A stretch of 64,000 nucleotides of DNA from Girardinichthys multiradiatus. Lineage: Eukaryota; Chordata; Actinopteri; Cyprinodontiformes; Goodeidae. The notes under the pieces were generated by a model. The model worked only from the letters and a program-made list of their open reading frames with translations, made no database searches and was not told the DNA's origin. Shown in pieces: positions 37,901-49,515 of this stretch (positions are counted from its first letter, which is position 1; the number at the start of each line of letters is the position of its first letter). The position numbers were made by a program, and so were the translations under genes. The stretch is taken from NCBI RefSeq assembly GCF_021462225.1, contig NC_061817.1:2472095-2536094 (forward strand), given 5' to 3'.

Positions 37901-39370
37901 AAAAGGCATTTCAAAAGAATACAGTCTTTGCTTTGTTATGTCCTACTACAGTGCACCCCACAGGACACAAAGTGTTAAAGGAGATCTAACCTGCACTCAT
38001 AACCCCCTGCACTCCTGTTTCCTGAATGCAGCGCTCCACATCACTCAAATGCTGGATGTTACCATTTGCAAACACTGGAATATTTACTCCTTTCCTGTAG
38101 CAAAAATCACACCAAAATGGAAAAATATTTGGAAATGTGTCTTCTTATCACATTTTTATATGAATGCAAAAAAGGTGAAATTCGTTAGTCGTTAGATTAA
38201 GGTGTAATAGTTGCTCACCTGACTGCCTTAATATGCTCCCAACTAGCGATCCCTGTGAAGGCTCCTTTCTGATCTTTGGTTCTGCCGTGTACTGTCAGCA
38301 GCTGGCACATCAACCACACACATCACACTTTATCATGTTTTAAAGCATTTTTATTATAGCTGAACAGGTGACAGATACAAATCAGTCATCCCTATGATCA
38401 TACCTGACATCCAGCTTTCTCTAGCATCTGAGCATAGCGGACTGTTTTCTCGATCTCCTTGAAGACTCTGATCTTACAGGTGATTGGCACGGAGAGTTTT
38501 TCATGGGCTAAACTGACTGACAATTAAAGGAGAAATAGTACATCCTTATAGCTGCTGCTATTTAAATAAAACACATTCAAGTCTTGGTTTAAACATACAA
38601 GTAAAACTGTATGTTAACAGTATAAACATAAAAAAACTGTTATTTGTTTTTTAAAGGAACAGTACAATTTTCACATATATGTGAGAGAAACAGATATCAC
38701 TTTTATGTTTCCCATAAAATGTGACAACTCACGCATCTTCTCCAACAGCTCCCATTCATCTTGCAGAAAAACTCCATAGTGCCCTTAGAAACCACCACAT
38801 ATTGCTAGTTTGTATTTGCTCTGCTTCAAATTGTCTCATTCTACGTTCAGATTAGTGTGCATGTACCTCTCTTAGCTATCATCTGTGGACATCCCAGATT
38901 GAGATCAATAGCATCACAATAGTCCTGGGCCAGGAAAGCAGCCTGGAGGAACACCTCAGGATCATTTGCACAAAACTAGAACAAAGATAAAAAGAATAAT
39001 CATGGAAATGTGTTCTCCTGAAGGTCTGTGAGAAACCTTTTTATAATATCCCATCATTTAACCTGCTCCCTCCTCCATTTAACTGGGCTTCAGCTTCTAG
39101 ATATCAACCTGTATCTTGTGTGCTCTCTCTCACCTGAGTAATGAGAGGTCTGTCCTCCTCACAGACTTCGTTGTAAAGGTTTTCTCTCCTGTAGTTCGCA
39201 TCCCGGACAAATACCTGAGCATGCAGCATTGGAGTGTAGCAGAGCTGAGCACCGTGTCTCCTGCTCAGCAGACGCCAGGCCAGCTCGCTCTGGTCCACCA
39301 TAGGTGCTACAACAAAACTCGCCTCCTTCAGGGTCTTCCTCCAAAACTCAAAGCCCGCGAGCTTGGCCAT
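28981..39370 (-). CDS. dus1l: tRNA-dihydrouridine(16/17) synthase, DUS1L
   Basis: Thirteen exons join in frame: 39370-39134, 38975-38867, 38783-38733, 38516-38404, 38301-38219, 38094-37991, 37888-37741, 36495-36399, 33031-32943, 32018-31852, 31763-31726, 31455-31380 and 29150-28981 (1482 nt, 493 aa; the human protein is about 470). The enzyme uses FMN and NADPH to reduce uridines 16 and 17 in tRNA D-loops. Exon 1 has the flavin-site [12 protein letters not shown], exon 2 the catalytic-cysteine motif DLNLGCPQ, exon 5 VHGRTK and exon 6 FANGNI. Exons 11-12 form a Cys-rich zinc-binding segment ([15 protein letters not shown]), and the end is Lys-rich. All introns have GT-AG borders. The 3.4-kb intron 8 holds Tc1 copy D; intron 7 holds a MITE. 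No lesion was seen, so the gene looks functional. Confidence 0.95.
33638..35247 (+). mobile_element. Tc1 transposon copy D, in DUS1L intron 8
   Basis: This is a complete element with both terminal repeats and flanking TA (33636-33637, 35248-35249). It is inserted in antisense orientation relative to DUS1L. Confidence 0.94.
33965..34970 (+). pseudogene. Tc1 transposase, start lost and one stop (copy D)
   Basis: The frame aligns with copy C throughout, but the initiation codon is changed to AAG at about 33965-33967. A Trp codon just before the PANSPDLNP segment is TGA at 34749-34751. Another change alters the conserved QHDLAP to QHDLEP. The catalytic Glu lies after the stop. The copy cannot make active enzyme. 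Confidence 0.92.
36100..36330. mobile_element. Terminal fragment of the older Tc1 family
   Basis: The phrase CCCCACAAAAGTATTCACACCCCTTGAA followed by AAGTAGTGCTTATTGTGAAGTGGAAGGAAA is the left terminal region of the older fish Tc1 family. No transposase remains. It lies in intron 8 of DUS1L, close to exon 8. Confidence 0.6.
36990..37502. mobile_element. Tc1-type MITE in DUS1L intron 7
   Basis: The outer 60 or so bases are inverted repeats: TATAGTGAGGAGAACAAATATTTGAC on the left and the complement of TATACAGTGAGGAGAACAATTATTTGAT on the right, flanked by TA. The interior of about 400 bp is non-coding. It is an internally deleted derivative of a Tc1 family whose full form encodes a transposase. 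Confidence 0.7.
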
Positions 39371-40399
39371 CACAGCTAGCTTCAACAGACAGCAAGAAGC
39401 AGCATTATAATAAATACTGGTATGAGGGTATTCTCTGGATGATTACAACAACAACAACCACCTAACAGCTGTTTCCAGAAGTGTATATATAAAAAAATCC
39501 CTACAACTACAGATGCAATAATCAATCTGTCAGAGATCGGAATTGGCCAATTAGCCCTTACTTGGCTCTAAACTGTGAAAAAAAATCTCATTTTTCCCCT
39601 ACTCCTTAAATAAATTAAAATGTTCAGCATTTTCCATGTATAAACTAAAACATCAAGCAACAGATTGTACTTTGATAAACTTTGTTTTGAGTTTAGTAAA
39701 ACTAGAAGATTAGAGACACATGCTTAGATGTGTAAATAAGGATAATCTTGCACTTCTTTCATTTTCTGTGGGATTCTAAACTATCCATCACAGACCCTGC
39801 AGAATATTTCGTTACTTCCTGTTCCTCAGTGCTGAATGGGCAGGTCACAGCTCAAAGAAAATTTTAAATTTGGACCTCTGGACACATGCAGAAGAAAACA
39901 CCAAGATGCACCTACAATACTGAAAAATGCAAAGTAACAGATATCAGCAGCTACAGGCAGTCTGTAAGAAATGCACAACACAGAGTTTGATGAGTTTAAA
40001 CATTAATGTGTGAATGATTAGAAAAGCCAGCAGGAAAAACACTCAGTTATAAACCTACTGCTTGCTTTGGGGTTTTCCTCTGGTGTATTAGTCTTATTTT
40101 GACTACATTCAAGGTACTACCTGCATGTACTTGGCATGATATGTACACCTTTATATGAAGACAGCAGGTTTGTTTAAAAAGATGTGCCAAATTAAACAGC
40201 CATTGTTTAATACCGGTCAGTACTTCCTGGAGCTATTTAAATCAATAAAGGTTCCTCGTAGCAGAGATGTTTCACAACCCAGCACCACAGAGGATCTCAT
40301 ATAAATAACAAATGTTCGCTTATCTGGAGAAGACAAACAGCAGCGAGAATTTGGCTCAGTTTGTTTTTATTTCCTTTATTTGTTAAACTTTTTGTTCTG

Positions 40400-40660
40400 A
40401 CTGTTTGCTTTCCACCTCCAGCCTAGTATTCCTAAAACTTGTTAGCTGTCGTGTCGCTAGCAGAGCCGAGCTAACTGTCGCCCAGTTACCCCGGGTCCAG
40501 CAGAAAACTGTCCCACCAGTGTCCCAGCTTCCCGCACCGCTGTGGGACGAGGGAACAGCTGGACCCCTGCGTATCTGGAATCTTTGTTAGATGTTTCACC
40601 TGTTTCACTGTGATGCTTGGAGACAGCTCCTCACGCGGTACATTCAGCCATGTGCAACAG
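40400..40660 (-). promoter_or_regulatory. dus1l: Probable DUS1L promoter and 5' untranslated exon
   Basis: A locally GC-richer patch lies about 1.1 kb upstream of the first coding exon of DUS1L and has a possible donor (AACAAG followed by GTTTTAG) near 40440. A 5' exon is expected because sequence resembling a splice acceptor (TTCTTGCTGTCTGTTGAAG) precedes the start codon at 39370. The exact start site cannot be read from the sequence. Confidence 0.35.
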
Positions 40661-40682
40661 CCAAATAACGCCGGTAGGAACC

Positions 40683-42400
40683 TATCTTCTTCTTCTTCTT
40701 CTTCTGGTGTTTAATGGCTGTTGGCAAGAATCTGTAAGTGTGCATTACCGCCACCACTGGTATGGAGTGTGGTTCATCATGGATTAATATCTTTCTTATA
40801 TAATCAAATTCTATTAAATAATTTTGTTCTTTTCAGGAATCTTAAAATAATTTGTATATATTTGCTCCCTATGTTCTTTTGTAATGAATCTATTATGCTA
40901 AACGTTTCTTTAATCCTTTCAAATTCTCTCTTCATAAATCTTCTTTCCAGCTCGTATTTCTGACACTCTATAACAACATGTTCAATTGTTTCATCCATCC
41001 CACAGTAGTCACATTGTCCTGTATTATGTTTATGTATTTTAAACAGTGTATAATTAAGTCCTGTATGTCCTAATCTAAGTCTTGTTATTACCCTTTCCTC
41101 TTTTCTGCTCCTTCTTCCAGTTCTTTTTTCACCAACTGCCTTTTTGATCTTATCAAACCATCTTTCTTTTCTTTCTCCATCCCACCTTTTCTGCCATTCT
41201 TCCTTCAATTTTTGTTTGATGAAGCTCTTTGCTTTGGTTTACTTAAATGTACTGTAATATTGATATGATTTTGTGTTGCCTTCTTAGCCATCTTATCTGC
41301 CATCTCATTTCCTTTAACTCCAATATGTGCTGGAACCCATAAAAATACTATTGATAAACCCATCATTTGTAGTCTGAATAAAGTATGCTGTATTTCTAGT
41401 AGAATGTCTGGCCTGCTGTCTGAATGGTTATGTTTTAAACTCAATAATACTGAGCTTGAATCTGAACAAATTATTGTTTTTAAAGGTTTTATGTCTTCCA
41501 CCCACTGTACTTCTAAAAGTATTGATAATATTTCTCCTGGGTATACTGATAAACCATTTGTGAATTGTCTTCCTACTCTTATTTGAAATGCCGGTACTAT
41601 GAATGCTATTCCTATTTTATCATTTATTTTTGATGCATCTGTATAAATCTGAAGGTATTGGTAATAATTGTTAACATATTCCTGTACTGTATTTAAATCT
41701 TATATACATGTTCTTTTCTGTTTTCCATTAATGACATTTCTACCTGTGCTTCTGATAAGATCCAGGGTGGTACAACAGTTATCGGCAGTATCGGACTTAT
41801 TACTGTATTTTGTATATGAAACTCTTCTGTTATTTTTTAATGATCCATCCAAAACTTCTTGTCTCTTTTTTAATTTTTTCCCAGCATGGCTTCAAGATGT
41901 CTCGTGTTGGATGACCCGGGTTATTGCCTTGTAAGTTTATCCAGTAATTTATTGTTAATTGTGTTCTCCTCAAATCTAACGGCATTTCTCCCATTTCTAC
42001 TTCAAGTGCTGTTGTTGGTGTTGTTTTGAAAGCTCCTGTAAAAGTCTTAATGCTTGATGTTGTATAATATTAAATTTTTCCAGATGTGTCTTTGCTGCTG
42101 AACCATATATAATACTTCCATTATTTGATCTGATCAATCCTGTGTAAATTTGTTTTAACGCTTCCCTTTCTGCTCACCAGTCACTGCCAGCCAAACATCT
42201 CATAATATTTAATAGTTTCTTACATTTATCTATCATTTTCTGAATTGGTATATTCCATAGGATTTTCTCATCAAACCATATTCCTAAAAACTTTATACAT
42301 TTAACTTGTTCTAATTCTTGATTATATAATTATAATTTTATTTCCTCTCTTGTTTTTTATTCATGTAAATACCATAACTTTTGTTTTCTCGACTGAGAAC
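40683..42400 (-). mobile_element. I/Nimb-type LINE, 3' part with RNase H domain
   Basis: On the - strand, the frame 41501-41205 has RNase H features: Asp in IICSDSSSVL, and VPAHIGVKGNEMADKMAKKA with the conserved His and Asp. The next frame, 41208-40804, has a Cys/His segment (CDYCGMDETIEHVVIEC) typical of the C-terminal zinc-binding tail. Upstream, to about 42400, lies degraded reverse-transcriptase sequence with many stops. The 3' end carries an (AGA)n tail, seen as (CTT)n at 40687-40702. An RNase H domain points to the I group rather than L2. The copy is dead. Confidence 0.75.
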
Positions 42401-42419
42401 TTGAATCCCCATTGAAAAG

Positions 42420-43990
42420 CTCCGCTTCAGCTACTTTGGGTTGTAATCATAAACAAAGTTCTTCTACGACGCCCTGTTTTGGTCATGGCAAATCACAGCA
42501 GAGGTTAAAAATAATATGCTGTGGGCATATTGTAGATCTCTCGAGATTTCTGCCTCCTCATTTTGCTTTCTTCTTGACTCCACATTCCACTGCTTTTCTA
42601 TAGGACTCAGGTCTAGGAACCAAGATGGCATCGAATGAAGAGTGGTTTACCACTTTAGTCTTATGTTTTGTATCTTCTGATTTAAAGACCTAGTTAACTG
42701 TCTTCAGTTTTTTTGACAAAGTCTACCAGATTATTGTTTCTGGTATTTCAAAGAATTCATGATGCCATGTACTCCAACAAAGTTCCCAGGGCCTTCAGGA
42801 GATAAACAAGGATCCCAGATCTTTCACCATACCTAATAGTGGGCATGGGATGCTTTTTAAATTATTCACTACACATGTGTGTTTTTATTGATGACTAATT
42901 AGAAAACTTGGTGATCTCAAGATGCCACTCTTGATAGCAGAGAAAGAACAATATCACAGTTTGTTTGAGCAAAAAGCATAATTCTAAACATATTTTTATA
43001 ATAAATAAAAAGTGATTTTACAATAACTATAAAAAATTATAAAGAATAAAAACACAAGAATTTAGAACAAATATTAAAAATCCTCTGAAAATGTATATTC
43101 AGAGTCAGCATGTTTCAGCTCTCATTGCTAGTATTCAGCAGGTTTTTGCAAGACTGTAACTTTATTATGAGATTGACAACCCAGTTACACATCAATGCTT
43201 AGATGTGCAGTCAGTTTCCAGTTTTATGTCCCTGGTATTTCTTAACAGCTTTACTATTCATAAGAAAACTCAATTGAAAACACAACATGTCATCTTCTAA
43301 TTAGGGGAAGAGTGTATAAGTAAACATGGTGCTAAGTTATTAGTTGAGCTGAAAATGATTCCTGCCATAAACAGTAGTTTACAAATGTCACGTTTTATTT
43401 TTGTTGAAGTTGATTTATTGTTTTGGAAGGGCGTCTATGTGTAAACTAAATAAATAAAGCCATCAGGGTCTTTTCTTACACCAGTCATTATTCATCCATT
43501 GAAAAGTAAGCCATCACCATGGATACTGACAGATCAATTACTCACCAAGCAGCTGTGTTATATTCTGTGTGTTTTTCCCTCATGGTGCCTGTATGCCATG
43601 GTGCTCAGATTACAAACAACAAACTGATTAGTGGAGTTTACAGTCAAAGACAAATTCTCTGATTAGTTTTATTAGGTACATTTTCTGTACTGTACACTAA
43701 CCATTTCAATGACAATACTTCAATACTTCACAATTTGTTAATTTGTATAACTAATGAGTACATATGTAAGGAGTTCATAAGTTTGAGGATATCTGCTCAA
43801 TGAATAGTTGTAATAGGTCATAACAGTATCTGATGTAGTTTGTGTTGGAGAGGAGGCTCAGGAATCCCAGGGTTTTATCTTCGTTTTTTGTAGACAATGC
43901 GGATCTGTTGAGTTTTGAAGCCTGAATCTTTGGTTCATGCAGGAACAATATATACAGTCTTGTGAAACAATTAGGACACCCCAGTAATTA
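42420..43990. other. Region without recognisable genes
   Basis: AT-rich DNA with only short open frames. I see no splice-bounded exon, transposase or tandem repeat. Confidence 0.5.
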
Positions 43991-44884
43991 TTTAGATCTT
44001 TTAAAATGAATGTGCAAATGCCAAGCGCCCTGCACGTTGTTGGGCTGTGAGCACCGTGAGCACCATTTGTAGACGTCGGGCCCTCATACCATCCTCATGG
44101 AGTCGGTTTCTAAGCCAGTGAAGGGAAGCTAAAATAGGAGAAATATAATCTCTCTTTTTAACTTTCATCAGAACTCTTGCTGCAGCATTTTGGATCAGTT
44201 GAAGGCTTTTAACTGCATTTTGTGGACACCCTGATAGTAAAGAATTACAATAGTCCAGCCTTGAAGTAACAAATGCATGGACTAGATTTTCAGCGTCACT
44301 CCTCGACAGGATATTTCTAATTTTGGCAATGTTCCGGAGATGAAAGAAGGAAATCCTAGAAACCTGTTTAATATGGGATTTAAATGACATGTCCTGCTCA
44401 AAAATAACAGGGTTTTTTACTTTATTACCGGAGGTCAATTTAATGCCGTCCACATTAATTGATTGACTAAGCAGTTACTTTTTCAAAGATTTTGGTCCAA
44501 ATATGACAATTTCTGTCTTGTCTGAATTTACAATCAGAACATTTAAAGTCATCCAAGTTTTTATGTCTTCAAGACATGCATATGGTCTATTTAACTGGTT
44601 GGGCTCATCAGAATATATGGATAAATAAAGCTGAGTATCACCAGCATAACATTGAAAATGTATCCCATGCTGCCTGATGAAGAGAATTGGCCCAAGCACT
44701 GAACCCTGTGGTACTCCACAATTAACCCTGGAGTTAGATGAATTTTAATTTACATGAAAAAACTGGAATCTGACAAATAAGATTTAAACCATCCTAGTGC
44801 TGCTCCCTTGATCCCTACAGCATGTTCCAGCCTTTCTAAGGGAATATTGTGATCAACTGGATGAAATGCAGCACTGAGATCTAA

Positions 44885-44965
44885 CAAGTCAAGTGAAGTC
44901 AGGTCAAGTCAAGTCAAGTCTATTTATATAGCGCTTTTTAGCAACAAGGTACTCAAAGCGCTGTA
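44885..44965 (-). repeat. LINE 3'-tail type repeat
   Basis: (GTCAA)n followed by TCTATTTATATAGCGCTTTTT and CAAAGCGCTGTACA is a common 3' end of a fish non-LTR element, seen in reverse. It marks the start of foreign DNA inside the L2 LINE. Confidence 0.6.
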
Positions 44966-45249
44966 CATGAGGAAAAACGTTACAATGATACTGAAAATCA
45001 AACACAGGAAAACAAATCAAATGACATTAATAATCCTTGGGAGTTTATTGGTAAGAGCTGGTTCTAATCCAATCTTTCTTGAGAGGTAATTAGCTCATTA
45101 AGTCCTCTGTGGTAAGGATTTCATCCTGTGCTTGAAGAAAAATGACAATATTAATCATTGAGGTCGCTGGTATGAGGCAGTTGTGGTCCCATCATTCAAA
45201 TAGTAACAATCATGAGCACTCACTGAAGTCTAAGTAGAGAAGCTGGGTC

Positions 45250-45455
45250 AATGGTATAAAACAATTTTAGTCCAAACTTTTTAAATACTAATAATGTTTA
45301 GCTGTCACTGGTATGAAATAGTTGTTATACAATCCTTCTAAGAAATCTAAAAATCTATGGTAATTGGTGTAAAAACAGCTTCAGTCCAAATTTTCAAATA
45401 CTAATAATATTTGGCTTTTGCTGGTAATCCCTCTGAGAAATCTGAAAATCTATGA
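45250..45455. repeat. Degenerate tandem duplication of ~110 bp
   Basis: The phrases TTTTAGTCCAAACTTTTTAAATACTAATAATGTTTAGC and TTCAGTCCAAATTTTCAAATACTAATAATATTTGGC are repeated about 110 bp apart, each followed by AGAAATCT(A/G)AAAATCTATG. Two units are visible. Confidence 0.6.
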
Positions 45456-45486
45456 AAAGTAATGAAATCCCACATTTAGGTAAAGT

Positions 45487-45708
45487 AATGTGGCGATATT
45501 AGGTACTATAACCCCAAACCCAAGGATAAAAAGCTCAACAACGCCACCCTGGGAATTTCACCCAGAGAATTTTACTTTCGTGTAAGAAAAAAGTTAATTT
45601 ATAACAATACGTGTGACAACTGAGACAAGATCCAAATTTACAAAGTCAATTTATTAAATCCTAATTTAAAAATATTCTTTTAAAATACTTGTTATCAAAG
45701 AGAAAAAA

Positions 45709-45743
<35 letters not shown>

Positions 45744-47230
45744 CCCCACAGGAGCTGAGGTTACCAGTCGCATAAAAGGCATCAGACACAGTGAGACAAC
45801 CCAAACTCAGGCATCACGGCACACAAACGAGGAAGACACCGTCACCAGCAGCACCACCAGGCCTCAGCTGCAAAAGAAACAACAATTAATAAATATCAGG
45901 AACACCCCAGTATAATAAAAAAAACGAAGTAATTTACAAAAAAAAGCTAAATAAACCCAGTAGCTTCCCCCAAACTAAGTTAAAAGAGGATTGGGACCAA
46001 ATGTAGCCCACTAGCCACGCCGCAGCCGGATGTGAGCTTGACGCTCCGATGCCACACCCCAAACAATTCAACCACCAGTAAGAGCCATCGGGATCCAGAC
46101 GTAGGAAACAGCTGAGCGTGCTGAAATTCGTCGCTGCAACAGTTCACAGCAGTCCGGAGACAAAACAGCAGCAATCCAGTTATCAGGAGAGACCTATGAG
46201 ATTTAATTAGTTGATCACCAGTTCAGTTAAACTAAGAAACTTGAGCCGACAATGAGAATTAACATAATTGACCACCTGCCGATCCACACAGCCACACACA
46301 CACGCACATGAGGAGGAAGAGAAGGAGAAGCAGCACTGTGGCGTTCACCTATATTAATACTAAACTTAGCTTTTCTACAAAGATCAGCCATAGTGCAGCA
46401 AGAGAGAACACCTACCACAAGGAAATCAAAGCCGCATATATCACACTTTGTGATCTCATTTGTCTGCAGCCAAGTCCAACAGGACGCGAGCCACTCAGTG
46501 GTAGCTCACAGGAGACATGCGTCTCAGAGGTGTGGGGCGACTTCTTTTATACCACACCCACTTGAGTCAACCGGCAGTTCTTACCAGAACTTAGTTGTAC
46601 AGAAAGAAACATCTCTAGACCACTACAGTAAGATAGGAGGGAAAAAAAATCATATTTCAGATTCTATTCTTAGCAGAATACAGTCCTAAGTAGTACAAAA
46701 AACCTCAGCAGGGGTGAGCAACACACACATAAGTAAAGATTTAGCAAGGGTACAGTGGAATCTTGATGGTGCGAATATATAAGTCTGAGTGTGTTTGCAA
46801 GAATTAGACTGTCAACACTGATAGAAGCGCCATTATTCTTGAGAAGAGAGGTGGAAGTTTTATCAATCGGCCGCATAGTCCTATCAGCACACAGCTGGTA
46901 GTGGAGTGCTGGGGAAGAGCGTCGTGTTTATATAACATCCAGGAGATATTTTGTCGATAGCCAGTTAGCAGAAGTTGCCAAGGCCACATTGGGGAGCCAG
47001 ATTTAGAAAAACAATAAATGTTGTGGTTAAGGCAGTTGCAAATTTCCAACTACCTTAAGAGTTTTACTGGTATGTCTCAATTGCAAATCCAAATAGCCAA
47101 ATTTATGGTACTTTCCGCAGATCTCGAGCGTACAACTTCTCCAAGATTATATCCTTTAACCTCTGAGTCCAACCGCTGCCAGGCTGTGATTCTGTTCAAG
47201 ACTTGTGTCCAGCTTGCGATTCTGCTCTCT
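45487..47230 (-). mobile_element. Putative LTR of a retroelement
   Basis: Read on the - strand, the region follows the stop of a transmembrane ORF. It contains GTATAAAAGAAG (about 46.53 kb) as a possible TATA box, then GAATTTAATAAATTG-like signals near 45.65 kb, and ends in CGCCACA next to 45487. The order transmembrane C-terminus, U3 with TATA, then poly(A) signal fits the 3' end of an endogenous retrovirus or LTR retrotransposon. No second LTR or gag-pol genes were seen, so the call is tentative. Confidence 0.3.
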
Positions 47231-47512
47231 TAACATTTCAGTCTGAGTGTTGATCGCTCTACAGACTCCATCCAACATTTGCGAATCACTCGATAAGCCA
47301 GGTAACCACCAACTCCAAAAAGCAGAAATCCTGTTATCAAAAGTCCAAATATGTACACATCTTCTACGTCCTCGATCGACATCGTGGTCACACACACAAT
47401 CTTCCACTGCTGCCAAGAATCCATTGTATATCCAGAGAAGAACGTCCCGTCTGGACAAGAGGGTTCTCCTTTACCCTGTCTTCCCGTCGAAATTTTTTTA
47501 TCAATTACATTG
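47230..47512 (-). other. ORF with one transmembrane segment, possible Env-type C-terminus
   Basis: The host part of the frame ends at 47230 after about 90 codons. It has CPDGTFFSG, an acidic MSIEDVEDV stretch, one long hydrophobic segment (IFGLLITGFLLFGVGGYLAY) and a short basic tail. Upstream the frame is broken by the SINE at 47517-47881. A single membrane span close to a putative LTR would fit a retroviral envelope C-terminus, but I recognise no specific family. It could also be a host membrane protein fragment. Confidence 0.3.
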
Positions 47513-47516
47513 AGAG

Positions 47517-47881
47517 GGCTGCACGGTGGTGCAGTTGGTAGCACTGTTGCCTTGCAGAAAGAAGGTCCTGGGTTCGATTCCCGGCCGGGGATCTTTCTGC
47601 ATGGAGTTTGCATGTTCTCCCCGTGCATGCGTGGGTTCTCACTGGGTACTCCGGCTTCCTCCCACAGTCCAAAGACATGCCTGTTAGGTTAATTGGTCAC
47701 TCTAAATTGCCCTTAGGTGTATGAATGAATGAGTGTATGCATGGTTGTTTGTGTGTTGCCCTGCAATGGACTGGCGACCCGTCCAGGGTGTATCCTGCCT
47801 CTCGCCCATAGATTGCTGGAGATAGGCACCAGCTCCCCCATGACCCACTATGGAATAAGTGGTAGAAAATGACTGACTGAC
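47517..47881 (+). mobile_element. tRNA-derived SINE
   Basis: An A-box-like TGGTGCAGTTGG and a B-box GGTTCGATTCC near the 5' end indicate a pol III promoter of tRNA origin. The 3' half (GGTTAATTGGTCACTCTAAATTG, GGCGACCCGTCCAGGGTGTATCC) ends in a GACTGACTGA tail. Flanks show a probable target duplication: TTGAGAG before and after. It inserted into the transmembrane ORF region. Confidence 0.85.
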
Positions 47882-49159
47882 GTTGAGAGTCCAGCTGACC
47901 AAATCCATAATTTACAAGTTTGGAGGATATGCAAAGCGAGGCTCTGAGAAAAATACAGACAAAAAGCAGAAGCAGGGATCAGCAGGGAGGGAGAGAAAAC
48001 ACTTGCGTCTTCCACCGAGAGCAAGAGAAAAGAACAAAACAAGTACAGACACTACTGCATTATCTGACTTAGTGACTGCATTAGTGACTTTCACTAGTGC
48101 TGTTTCCATGCTATGATGAGCTCTGAAACCTGACTGAAACTCTTCAAACAGATCATAACTGTCAAAATCCTCACAAACTTGATTAGCAACTATTTTCTCA
48201 AGAATTTTAGATAAAGATAAGATTGGATATAGGTCTGTAATTTAGTGAATCATCTTGATTATGCGAAGGTTTCTTAAGTAAAGGTTTAGTTACAGCTACG
48301 TCAAAAGCCTGTGGTACATATCCATTTATTAAGGATAGATTTATCAAATCTAGAATGGGACTGGTAATCAAAGGGAACACTTCCTTAAATAATTTGGTCG
48401 GGATTGGGTCTAACATACAAGTTAAAGTTTTAGATGAAGCTAATATTTCTGATAACTCAGGAAGCTCCACAGGATCAAAACAGTTCAAAAACAGATCAGT
48501 TTCTACAGGTACCTCCAATGCTGTCTCACCTACTGAGGATGAAGTAATCATATTCAGGAATATGCCAATGATTTTATTTTAATATAACTAATTTTATTTA
48601 AAAAGAATGCCATAAAGTCATTACTGCTGAGAGCTGGGGGAATGGATGACTCAACAGAGCTATGACTGTGTAAGTTTAGCAACTGTACTAAAGAGAAACC
48701 TAGGATTATTCTTGTTCTCTTCTATTAATGATGAGAAATAAACTGTTCTAGCTTGGCAAAGTGTCTTTTCATACAACAGTAGATTATTTTTCCAGATTAA
48801 ATAGGAATCCTCTAGGTGTGTAGAGCACCATTTTCTCTCCAATTTTCTAACATTGTGCTTTAAAGTATGCAGCTCTGAATTAAAACAGGGAGCCAGTCTC
48901 CTATTAATAATTACCTTCTTTTCCAGGGGGCTAGATTGTCTAATGCATCACGCAATGAGGAAGTAACACTATGAACAAGAGAATCAATTTGTGAAGGGAA
49001 AAAAACTATTATTGCCTGATCTGAGTTTTTCTGTGTTAATTGGGAAATTAAAAATGGAACAGATTCTTTAAAGGTTGTTACAACATTGTGTGATAATGAT
49101 CTACTATAATGAAATTATCTTTCAGGTATGGAGTACTCAGTTAAACTAAACTCAAAAGT

Positions 49160-49515
49160 TAATAAAAAAGAAGCGGTGACCACCATTTCAGCCTACTGGC
49201 ATGGCACACAGGTCTGCCGAGACTACCGAAAAGTTCTGCAGGGCAAACGCAGGCAGGAAGATCTATAACTTCATCATCCAGAGGATTATGCAAAAAAATA
49301 CTTCCTCGGACTGAAGAGCAAACTGCCCTCCATGTCCCCGATAGACAAGAGCTGGCCTGCCAGGCCTTACTCGTTCCTGGATGGAGTCCACACTGAGCTG
49401 CGGAGGATTTTCCATCTCTGGAGGTGCAAGAAATACAGGAGCCGATTCACAGAGCAGAAAAAAAGGTGGTGTACGCCGAGAAGCTGGAAGCAAGCGAGCT
49501 CTTCAAAAGACAGGG
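49160..49515 (+). pseudogene. Processed myosin-I (myosin Ib-like) pseudogene
   Basis: Across three frames, segments of a class I myosin tail follow in order without introns: KEAVTTISAYWHGTQ, RANAGRKIYNF, SPIDKSWPARPYSFLDG, FHLWRCKKYRSRFTEQ and EKLEASELF. They match, from memory, the last IQ linker and the start of the TH1 membrane-binding tail of myosin Ib. At least three frameshifts break it. Contiguity across what are several exons in vertebrate genes indicates reverse-transcribed mRNA. It sits inside the L2 LINE in the opposite orientation. Confidence 0.75.

Noticed and set aside
40405..40590. 60-codon + strand frame in the GC-richer patch
   Set aside because: It is antisense to the expected DUS1L 5' region, with no motif or splice context.
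47560..47585. tRNA gene, because of a GGTTCGATTCC B box
   Set aside because: The surrounding sequence does not fold as a tRNA cloverleaf and continues into a SINE body with tail and target duplication.
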